DNA of 64,000 bases from assembly GCA_949126835.1 (NCBI GenBank), contig OX421494.1, positions 5,002,353 through 5,066,352 of the forward strand, read 5' to 3'. Positions 24,993 through 36,400 of the stretch are shown in pieces. The stretch's first letter is position 1, and each line of letters opens with the position of its first letter. The notes beneath the pieces were generated by a model. The model was not told where the DNA came from. It was given only the letters and a program-made list of their open reading frames with translations, and ran no database searches. This DNA is from Anisus vortex (taxonomy: Eukaryota > Mollusca > Gastropoda > Planorbidae). A program made the position numbers and the translations under genes.

Positions 24993-25099
24993 CAGGCCAA
25001 AGTAAAAGATGACACTTTCAAGTACATGGAATGACATTATTGTTAATGCATAGTATCTATAGTAGAGAATAATGAAATGAAACATAAACAAACCTTCCA

Positions 25100-25790
25100 A
25101 GTCTTAATAATAATAATAATAATGCTTGTATAGCGCACATCCCATTGAGGACAGTTCTATGCGCTGATGACAGTTACAGAGTACAAACAACAAAGAACAG
25201 ACAAGTATTATCAAGTACTCGCACAGCTACAGTACAATATTTGACAGCAATGGAAAGCCTAGTTCCTCTGCCACAAGCTGAACACACATTCTATTTTGGT
25301 TTGCATTATTATTCATTTGTTCACTCTATATGAATACCCTGTAAGTCACACAAAAAATGCTCTAATTAAAAAAAAGTATAAAATCAGCAGTATTTTTGTT
25401 ATACTAAAATACCTTTAATCAAAAGTGAAAAAAAAACAACATTATCCTATAGGACTTCCCTATTTTTACAAAACATGATTAAGTAAAAGCATTAAGGGAA
25501 AAACATTAGTCAGAAATAGGACACTCTATGCAGAGCTAAAATTTGAAGAAAAAAAATATTCAGGCTTTATACATGAATTGGATAGTACATTTATTTAGGT
25601 ATATATATGCGATATATAGTTTGTAAGTTAAATAAGGCAACTCAAATAATACTTGGCTGAAGTATACAAATAATACATGTAAAAAAAAAAAAAAATTGAT
25701 CAGATAATATTCTTCATTTCATATGTGATATATAACTGTAAAAAAAAAAGCATGCACAGTTGTGGACAAGTTGATATAAATGTAAACTTT
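25100..25790. other. Reversed CR1/L2-type 3' end and non-coding DNA
   Basis: (TAA)n followed by tgcttgtatagcgcacatcc at ~25105-25145 reads on the minus strand as GCGCTATACAAGCA(TTA)n, a typical CR1/L2 3' terminus. The rest is AT-rich with A runs; no gene seen. Confidence 0.5.
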
Positions 25791-25794
25791 GGTT

Positions 25795-26034
25795 AAGGCA
25801 CACACCAACCAATCATTGAGTGGCTGCAATGGACTATTTATAGATTCCTTGGCCAAGGCACACACCAACCAATCATTGAGTGGCTGCAATGGACTATTTA
25901 TAGATTCCTTGGCCAAGGCACACACCAACCAATCATTGAGTGGCTGTAATGGACTATTTATAGATTTCTTGGCCAAGGCACACACCAACCAACCATTGAG
26001 TGGCTGCAATGAAACTATTTATAGATTCATTGGC
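25795..26034. repeat. 60-bp minisatellite, 4 copies
   Basis: Four exact-register copies of a unit starting aaggcacacaccaaccaatc and ending attccttggcc. The period is a multiple of 3 with no stops, so both strands show a four-fold repeated open frame of 20-residue units. There is no start context or homology to support a protein. Confidence 0.95.
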
Positions 26035-26039
26035 TTTCT

Positions 26040-27266
26040 AAACAAGTTGACTCTCTAACATTGACATGTAAAAAAAAAAAGCTCAGGTATAAGAGTAAAG
26101 ATTGTTGTTGTCAGATATGTAAAGGTTCTATGAATCTCTCTGTTGTTGAAGTTTACAAAAAATGACAAAGTAATACTTTAGAACAAAGAAAAAAATACAA
26201 GATTCATTGACCAGATCTGGATATTGCAATTTTGACAAATGATCCAAGTGTAAAAACAAAACACAAATCTTAGTTTTTATTCACAGATTGATTGACATGT
26301 AAATCAAGTATTGCTTAATTGTGGCTTCTGACTTAAATTCAAATAAATTTTTCTACAATAAAATGTGGAGAAAAAAAAAAGAAAATTGTGAGTCATGAAA
26401 AAATTTGGGCTTTAAAAAATTGAAAACTTCAAATGCAGAAGAAATAGTGGAGAAGTCTGCATTGTGCTCATGGGTTGTATTTGATAAATTTTCGGTTTTG
26501 ACAGTAGGGCATTCATTTATGGGGCACTGATCTTGTGGTCATCAAGGTTTGCAGAAAGGTTAGGGTAAATAAAACCAAAAACTAAAATACCCTGATGTGG
26601 AAACAGCAATAGATAAAAAAAAGAAAAAGCTGTTTAGAGAGTATATATAGGTCATACAGTATGTGAAGCCTCATTTTAAATTGGAGCCAGAAAAAGACAG
26701 ACATTTAATCATAAGCAAGTTGCTTAAGCCATAACAATTTTTTTCTAGTGAAAATATCTAAGTTAAGTAACAATAACTATCAGAGTAGGCACTGAGTGTT
26801 TTTAATTTGATTACAAAGGTAAGAATTTATAATAGCATCTATATTTATCATTAAAGTTAAAGGGAAGACATTTTATATGAAATCACACAGATTGTTGCGT
26901 TAAATTTTAAATGCGTTTAAAAAAAAATTTGCCTATTCTGTATGATCTCTATTCTGAGCTGGCGTTGACAGCAAAAAGAAAAAAAAAGCCAAATTGTAAA
27001 TTTTCAATAGAATTTCATCATGAATGATGAAACACAGAACAAGGCCAATGCTTCCAGAAGGAAAGTTATCTCCACATTGAATAGTGATATAAATACTGGA
27101 GCAGAAAAAAAAGCCCATTAACAGCATCCACACAGCACTTTACTGTGGGAGCTCTTAAGGCACATTGAAGTATTTTTTTTAAGAGAGAAGATTATACAAG
27201 CCATTCTACACAAGCATTGAATGGTTTAAAAACAGAAACAAAGTTTTTAGAACTGGCAAGAAATAA
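26040..27266. other. Non-coding DNA
   Basis: Nothing recognised: AT-rich, many poly(A) runs. Confidence 0.5.
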
Positions 27267-27274
27267 GCCTGAAC

Positions 27275-28409
27275 CAAGGACTACTAAAGACAGGACATGC
27301 AGAATTGAATTTCTGACTTCCTAGCTAAGGCCAGTTTTTTTAACAGTAGCGATACACTCCCTTGGCGCAGTGATATAATGTTAACTATTATTAAGTAACT
27401 AACAAAATTCTTTACTACTATGATTCATTGTATTAATGGTTTATGTCATTGTCATTAATTTAATTACAAAGAACGATCTAATAGCCATTAAAATGTCTTA
27501 ATAATTACCAAGCATGAGCGCACTATTTTTTAAGGAGTATGAATAGAAGGCGCAGTTTGGTTCCAAAATGGATACTTCTTGTTGGATTTTACTTCACTGT
27601 GTTTGTTTTTAATTTTTCGATCGTGTATTTTTTATCAAAATGCCTTATAAATGTGGTGTAGTTAATTGTAAAGGTAATTATAATGCTGCCAACAAGTGTC
27701 GTTTGTTTAAAGTGCCAAATAGTGCATGTATACCATTATTGAAAGCAGAAAATATGAGAGGAGAGCACAATGTTTGTTTATTTTTAACTATCACAGTCAA
27801 TTTACATTCTTTATATTCCTTGGTCATGAAAACACAAATAAATTTTGCCATAGATATAGAAATCAAATTATCGTATTTATAATTATGGTATACATGTACC
27901 ACTTGGCAAAATTCTCAACCCAAATAATCGACTTACTTCATAATCACTTTTTTTAGAGGCTGTGCATTAGTCTCTTAATTATGAGCGAGATAAATTTTAT
28001 GGGTGGGTTACGTTTTTCCCTTTTTAGGTCAAGAAATAAAGATTTTTTTGAATTTTTTTTTCACTTTATTTTATTCCTTAGGTGACCCCCCCACACGAAA
28101 CCGTCAAAACCAACCGCATATATATATAGGGTATCATGTATACGGCCCTAATCATTCAATCATCTAAATAGATCTTAAATAATATTCAAATGCTCTTTTA
28201 AACCCTCTCAATCCTAACCCCTCATTAGTAAACGGCCCTGCACATTAACATTATTGACATTATTGACATTAATTATGTTAGTTACTTAATAATAGTTTAC
28301 TTCATATATAAGCGCGACAAAGAGAGTGTATCGCAACTGTTAAAAAAACTGGCCTTAGCTAGCTAAGTCAGAAATTCAAGTCTGCATGTCCTGTCTTCAG
28401 TAGTCCTTG
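27275..28409 (+). mobile_element. P-element-like (THAP) DNA transposon remnant with long TIRs and 8-bp TSD
   Basis: The ends are long inverted repeats of ~135 bp (27275-27405 and 28274-28409), roughly 85% alike, beginning CAAGGACTACT. They are flanked by identical 8-bp duplications gcctgaac (27267-27274 and 28410-28417). Inside is the start of a THAP DNA-binding domain. P-superfamily transposases begin with THAP and make 8-bp duplications; both signs agree here. At 1135 bp the copy is internally deleted and non-autonomous. A hAT element that captured THAP is less likely. Confidence 0.72.
27640..27882 (+). pseudogene. THAP-domain N-terminus of a transposase, truncated
   Basis: The frame opens MPYKCGVVNCKGNY and has RLFKVP about 20 residues later, the start of a C2CH THAP zinc finger (CxxxxC followed by the F-K/R-P motif). 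The C-terminal Cys/His pair and AVPTIF box are missing; past residue ~45 the sequence turns AT-rich and unrelated. It is the only coding remnant in the flanking TIR element. Confidence 0.6.
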
Positions 28410-28417
28410 GCCTGAAC

Positions 28418-30483
28418 ATATACTGAAATGGAATTTCAGATATAAGAATCATTTTTAAGCAATGCTTAGTGCATACAGTGAACAGTGAATTTTCAATTTT
28501 ACTTTAGTATATGTTTAAAAAAAATTAAATGGCATATTAGGACTAGTTTAAACTTTTTAGCAATTCCTAAAAATATTTGTAAATTCAGGACATTGTCATA
28601 AGCACTTAATAATATCAAAGAAATATTTGAACACAAAAAATAATAATATAATAATACAAAAAAAATAAATAAATAAACTAATCTCAACACAACAATGGTA
28701 AAATTACAAATGTAAAATAACATAAAGTCACAGTGTTAAGGAAACAGGAGCTGTTAACAAAGTTAAAAGAACAAAAATTCAGGATTCAAAATACTGCATC
28801 TGTAAAGGACTAAGTCATAAATGTTATAATTCTCTTTCTTCCAGGGCACTGGCACTGAATAACCTAACCCTAACCCTGAATCAATTACCTGACCTAGTCA
28901 GGATAACCAACAACTTAACAGCCTTTAAAACTCTTATTAAATTGCAGGACTAGCCTCTTTTAATCCTGGATACACAGAAAATGCAGTATTCTTTTGTTTT
29001 AATGCATCTGTAGACTAAATATTAAGATAAGCTCCTGTATTAACTTAGGTAAAGAAAAAAAGGAATCTCATCAAAAATGATTTAATGACTTAAAAAATAC
29101 TTTAAAGAATTACTTTGCACCCATATAATCAGATTTAAAAGACTTTCCATATGAGATGACTTCCACAATCAACAGAAGTAAATGAAAGGCCCCCAAAAAC
29201 AGGCTAATGCTTTGTAGAATACTTCACACCTTTTTGCATGTCCAAAAAATGCTAAGTGCATGTGGCCACAGCAACCTCAGAGTATATACCCAAGGCTTTA
29301 AGTTAGACTAATACCGAGCAACCATGGGGAGCTCCTTGTTTGATCAAAATCCAGAAATTCCTTATGGGCCAACAGACAGAAAGCCAGCAGAAAATTGATA
29401 ACATTGCAGCAGGCTTCACAAGATTGCAACGAGTGTGAGAAATGACAACAAACTCTATGATGACGTGATGAAGCATGCATTCTTTGGTAATGTCAACTCT
29501 GAAACTGATAATCCGTTTACCTTATTACATCCCAGAAGATAAAAGAAAACAACCTTAATTAATTGCTAATATTAATACAAAATTAATTGATAATATTGTT
29601 TTATGTCATATTTGTACAAGTACATATAGTCATATAGTAATTTTCATAAAATAATTTCAGGTATACAAGAAAACTGGCTAGACTTAGAGGTACCCAACCT
29701 AAAAAAACAAGATCTGGGTTTTTTTTAGGCTGGATTTAAACCAGAGGCCTATAGAATGGAAATATATTGTGCAGTTGCTACATGTCATTTATTTATATAT
29801 AAAGCTAATATATTCAAACGTCAGTAAGTAAAATTAGCTTCATGCTATGATAAAAAAGAAATTAATTAATTTCTCTGAATATTAGTAAACAACAATTTTA
29901 AAAAATTGTATCATTCCTTTACCAAAAAGGTAAGTCTAAATGAAACAAAACAAAACACAATTTGATTGAGCATTGTGGATAAACCAATATCAGCAACAAA
30001 AGTTAAACATAAAACCCAAATGCAAAGTAAAACAAAAAGAAATTTAAGATAGAAGTTTGTTAGTATTTCATTGTCATTATTAATGTAAATACTTTTTTTA
30101 CATTTATATAGATTGTGGGAAGTAAACACAATATGTTTATCTACAATGTCACATATTTGTTCAGACAAAACAATTTGTCAATCACCACAATTATTGATGG
30201 AATTTATATTGAAATAAAGTTGTAAAACTTTTAGACTAGTTTGGTTCTTATTGTAGCAGTTATGTTTTTAAACTATCATTGTTTCAAGCATCCAAAATTG
30301 AATAGCACTACAAAAAAAAAAATCTGTAGCTCTTTGTGGAATATAGAATATTGCATCACACAATCAACAATTCTTACACGGCCCACCGCAGATTACAACA
30401 ATGACATGCCTCATATTCTCCAAGAAGAAATATCTGGCTGAGCTGTAATAAAAGTTGGCAGGCAACCGAAATGTTTTAACATT
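28418..30483. other. 3' flank of ABCG2, non-coding
   Basis: No other gene seen. The ABCG2 3' UTR must start at 30483 and run leftwards. I could not fix a poly(A) signal; a TTTATT (AATAAA on the minus strand) at 29788 is one weak candidate. Confidence 0.4.
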
Positions 30484-33400
30484 CTACTTCAGCTTTTGAA
30501 TTCTCCTGAGCTGTACATAGGCCACTGTCAAAAATGTAATTGTCATGATGACGAGGGCTACTTCATTTAGCCACAAGTCTGATGTGTTCTCATAGGAAAT
30601 GTTTTGCTTGTGAAGATAATCATCACCAGATGCGCTGAAAAAAAATTCAACAACAGAATTTAAAACCCTGATCATATTTCCTTAATATGTTCAGGGGCGA
30701 AGCCAGAAATTTTTTCCAGGGGGGGCTGAACTTTCGCGTGACAAATATTTCCAATTACCAGGGGGGGCTGAACTTTCGCGTGACAAAGATTTACCAAATT
30801 TTTAGCAAATTTAGTACATATTTTTAAAAAAAAATGAGTTGAAAAAGATATTTTTTTTAAATTCCAGGGGGGGCTTAGCCCCCCTAAGCCCCCCCTGTGG
30901 CTTCGCCCCTGAATATGTTATACTTTCAATGTAATAATTGTAACATTTAAACAACTGAATGAGTTATTGAAAAAAAATAATTAAAATCCTTACATTCTCT
31001 ATCTGAATTTTAACGAATGAATTTAAAGCAATTGAATTTCAGAGTTAGAGTGAGAGCCAGATGAAAAATATACTGCTAAGGGCCTCCTGATATATTACAT
31101 TCTAATCATTCTAATTTATTAATTAAACTAGAAAATGTATGACAATTAAATTGAAGATGATTAGTCTCATTGTTACTGTTACTAATGCCAACAATAGGTA
31201 AAAAAAGACAATTTATTCAGTTACATAAATATTGTGATGTATTGCAGAGCTAATTGGATGTAATTAATACCATTTATCTATAGCAGAGCCAATTGGCTAA
31301 AATAAATACCATCTATAGCAGACCTAATTGGTTGTAATGAATACCATCTATCTATTGCTGAGCTAATTGTTTGTAATGAATACCATCTATCTTTTGCAGA
31401 GCTAAGAGAAACTGTACTTACCAGTCTGTACCATTAGAACAGAACAATTGACCTTTAAGTTCATTGATCACTAGGGCCTATATATACAATACCATGAAAA
31501 TATTTCATTACTTTACTATCACATAATTCCAATTGCATTAAAAACACAAGTTATAATTAGTCAACAAATAATTCATTGAAATTCTAATACTGTAATAACA
31601 ATAACATGTTAAAATTAAGTGCAATAACATGTGATAGGATTGTTTTTTTTTTATCCAGTGAACTACATTTTTAGCTTTATTCGTAGTTCTTGTTGGACCA
31701 AACTGATCCATAGGGCCGGTGAAACAGAGTTCACCAGTTTCTGTGGCCACTGCATGCTAGGGAATTTTGTGGCTATCACAATGGCCGGCCCCCTTTAGTT
31801 TACCCTGACTGTCAGATACCCATCAGAGCTCGTTAGACTCAGGGACACCCTCTAGACCCGTGAATAATCCTAGCCTTCACCAGGATTCGAACCCAGAACT
31901 TTTGGTACACAAGCCCAAAGCGCTGTCACTCGAGCATACTGCCCCATTTATAAGGGTTTAGGTTAACAGAAATGTCTACAAATAAAATGAAATCAGAGAC
32001 AAGAAACTCTTGTAGCGGAATGTAAAATATGAAAAAAGGGGAATAAAAAAGTGAGTTCAACAGAGCAACTTACATTTAAACTATATCTGAATATGCTGAG
32101 ATATTTCACCCAGCTAATCCATAAACCCAAATCACCAACATTGATCAAAAGTCCACCAAATAACTGAAATGGAAACAAATAATAAAAGTCAGTACAACTA
32201 AACATACAAGTGGCAGACATTCTGTAACCTTATTGTAATTTTTTGGTAATTAGCTTATGGCCTCTTTCGGTATTTAGACTCTACAGAGAAAAGTTTTTGT
32301 TCTTGCTTCCCATCTTCAACTGAAGAATGAATGTCAGTGTATGAGATGTTATTGACTCACTCCTATTAAACATTCTTTAATTGAGTACATTCTTTTTTTT
32401 GTAATATTAAACAAATAATACTACACATTCCTACCAAAGACTACCAAGAATATTAAACAAACATGGAGTTATCATAATTTGCGATTATACACAATACTTT
32501 TGCTGATATATACATAATTAAAATACAAGATATAGGTAAGTAACATGAAATAAATTAAGTATTTGTTTGCTATATACCAATAGAAATGTACTGAAAAGAG
32601 TATTGCATTACTCTATCATTTATTAAAATGAAATAACAAATGAAAAAGTGACGAATTTTTAAAGTGATGAAATCAGAGTAACAAAGACAAAAAAGGAAAA
32701 ATTGAAGCTGATTTATTAGGGTTAAAATTATTTGAGTTACCTCCCTTGCCTTGTTATTTTCCTGTCTACCTAATTTTATGTACTTATAAATTTACAAACC
32801 ATATTTTTATATAAAATGTACAATTTTTATTAGTTAAAATGTTTTATCTACAAAACAGAAATGTTTTGAAAGCACCTAACGATACCTGTCATTTATTAAT
32901 TTACTGCTTAGCAGCATGGGTGACTTTAATGGAGTAAACTACTAAGAAAACATCCTTAAAAGCTGCAATACGTATCAAATGTAAGCAAAGTGTAGGGAAA
33001 ATAATTGAATTTACTTAGTGAAAACTCGATCTAGTGCGAATTTATAAAATTACACACTGAAATACATTTTCAAATGCACCACAAGCAAACAAGTGTGCAA
33101 AAACTGGGCACAGTTTTTTTCACAACAAATTTGTGACGCCAAAATTGGAAATTCACATAGCTACAATATATCAATATACAGAATGTGCAGTTCTAGTTTT
33201 TAAGAAAAAACACACATTTAAAATGAATTCATAATTGCCAGCAATTTCACATAGTTCAAATAATAAACTTTAGCTCACATGACTTTCTACATTACGCAAG
33301 TGTCCCTGACTGAAAGTTTAATCCATCACATAATATGTGTCTCATCTAACAAATGTGAACACATAACACATACAATTATAAATTTAACCAAGTGTACTAA

Positions 33401-36400
33401 TACTCCCACAAAGGCTCGAACACAGAAATGATTTCAGTTGTTTTTTCCATACATACATCCACACTGCACAACAGTATAATGCTTCAAGCACCTACCATCA
33501 TGAAGACGTAACTGCACAACAGTATAATGCTTCAAGCACCTACCATCATGAAGACGTAACACATGGCCAGAAATAAATTGGCCAAGCCCAGGATCTTCAC
33601 AGATGAGCTGATGGCGAAGCAGAGGGTTGAAGCCGATATGGCAGTCAGGAATAAATTCAGAGTAAAGAAGAAAAAATGGTCAACGCCGTCTCTCAAACCT
33701 GCAGCAGATATTAGGGAGCAGAATATTAGAGAATTTGTTTTACACATATTTATTGCATTATGTTTTTACAAACTTCATATTTGGGCATATATATAGTTTA
33801 TCAAGTCAATGTCCTATTTCATAATGTGTAAATATAGTCAATGGGGTATTTCAGGTTGATCTTTCTTATCATTGGGGTAAAAGATTCACTATAAAATAAA
33901 ATGAGCCATTGTGAACACTGTGAAATGTTACTTTGTACAATTAAAAATATTATAAAGTAATTTACCAGAGTTCTTAACTTTTCCTTAACGTATACACGGA
34001 ATTCACTAACCAATTTATTTATACCAGCATGTGTAAAATATCTTAATGTCCAGAAATGAAAGTAGTTAGACCATATTTTTTTTTCATGTTTGTCGATATT
34101 TTTTAAATACCGCTGGAATTATTTAAGAAAAAAATGATGGGACAAAATCAAGTAAATTTTCAGTTTAACATCCCTATATAGTGATAAATTTAACATCCCT
34201 ATATAGTGATAAATTTAACATCCCTATATAGTGATAAATTTAACATCCCTATATAGTGATAAATTTAACATCCCTATATAGTGATAAATTTAACATCCCT
34301 ATATAGTGATAAATTTAACATCCCTATATAGTGATAAATTTAACATCCCTATATAGTGATAAATTTAACATCCCTATATAGTGATAAATTTAACATCCCT
34401 ATATAGTGATAAATTTAACATCCCTATATAGTGTTAAATTCCTTATATAGTGTTAAATTGGAAAATATAAACCTGAGAGAACAATTAGTGGCAGAGGTCC
34501 TCAAACCTTTTCAAAAGGGCTTCAGTATACTGTGGGCTAGACCAAACAAAATATCTTATTGTGGACATTGATGGGGTAAGGATTTCTGTGGGTGGTATAA
34601 TATTTTTGAGACTCAGCGGAGATGCTGGTTTGACAATGTCAAGTATTGGACTCGGCTGCAGTTGACTCAACTATAAACAACCGCTCAAGATAGGCAAAAG
34701 TGGAGAAAGTTGACTGCTGAGGTGTCCATTTGCTCCCCCAACGACCACAACAGTCATGGGATTGATGATGATGATGAAAATACAACATGGGGGAATCTTA
34801 ATTCTGATTGGTTGGCAGACCAAGCCTTCACTAAATATGAATAAACAATATAATAATTATTCACTTTATATTTAGTAAGCATGCATTTTCTTTTTACTTG
34901 GAGGGGAGATTAATCTGTAGGAAAGACAAAATAATCTCTGACTTTCAATGCCAAGTTAAGATAAATGCCTTACCCAGCATGAAGTAAACTATGCAGCAAA
35001 AGATGATCACTGGCACCATCCTCAAAGGTATGACATCACAGAAAACTTTGGCCACAAAATAAGATGAGACTCGATAATACCCGCTGACATTTTCATGGCT
35101 GTAAAACACAGAACTTCCGTGTTAAACAATGATGTATAGATGAGTTTTCTACTATATATATCTAGCTTAAAATTTGCTTAATTTCTTTAAAACGAATTTA
35201 AACTATTTACTGCGGCTGTCTTTATCATTCCGATAAAATCTGCATTGGCAGAGAAACCAAAATGTTTTTACACATCCCATCGGCCAATTGCCAAATTTCA
35301 TGACATTACAGGAAAAACACAAATACAAGGAAATTTCAGGATGATTTTTTTTTTTACTTTTTTACATTTTCCAGTGTTTGGAATCTGCAGGAACGCTGTA
35401 TATCTTAAGCAATAAGATAAGAAGTCCTGTGACATTGTTGTTAATTTACAACATTGCAGAGCTTTATGCAAAATACATTTTAAATTATTAAAGTATGAAA
35501 GAAAACATTTTTCTATTAAACACAATTATAAATAAGATAAAATATAAACTGTTTTCATTTTCTGCCTTTCAACATTATATTAACAAACATTTTTGTTTTA
35601 GATAATTAAAAACAACACAACCTTACATAAATATTGCTCTCTCTTTGATGAAGAGCTCAACAGCAGACATGTTGCCAAATACTTGGTTCATGATAATGAA
35701 GAAAAATGCCCCTACTCTACAATGGTAAGAGAAAAAACACTTTATTTGAACCATTATAAATATCCATACATACATTAGTGATGTTTTTAAAGTGCTCCTC
35801 CCTATGAGTCAGTGGAAGCACAGTTCTATACAAATATTAGAAGGGAGGGAAATCAAATTTATGTTCAGACATATTATATGATTGATAAAATCCTCCAAGA
35901 TCATGCACACCCGCTTCATGATAGTTACATAATATCTAGTCGAAGTGGTCGGCTTCTTTCAATAAGGGCAAGAACAGAGAGATTTAGGAACTCTTTTGTT
36001 CCACTGTCAGTGAGACTCTTTCAAAAGAATCATCTTTCAGCCAGGAAATACAATGGCTCAATAGCTGACTCCTAAATAATAGGCCTACTTTTTTCTTGTA
36101 TGATAAATGGTATGATAGTTTGCGTGAATGTCTATTGTGTTTGAGTACAAATGGTTCTTTAATATTGTTTTAGGTATGCTGAAAGACGGAATTTATGTAA
36201 TCAAGTCAATTTTCCATTCATTGGATCAATAAAGCAATCTTATCTTATCATATCTAATCTTATATAGTATTTTAAAACATTTATAGGTCAGGGAACAAGC
36301 TTACCCCTGGCCTATAAAATTTTCAAATAATAATTTTGTAATTCTTTTTTTTCTTAAATTATTTATTTTTATATGAATGCCTACTTTACAAAAAAATAAG

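Noticed and set aside
30484..32163. Direct splice from the exon 32074-32163 to 30484-30634
   Set aside because: The phases do not join; the small exon 31422-31477 fixes the frame and restores the conserved NEL.G..FC loop.
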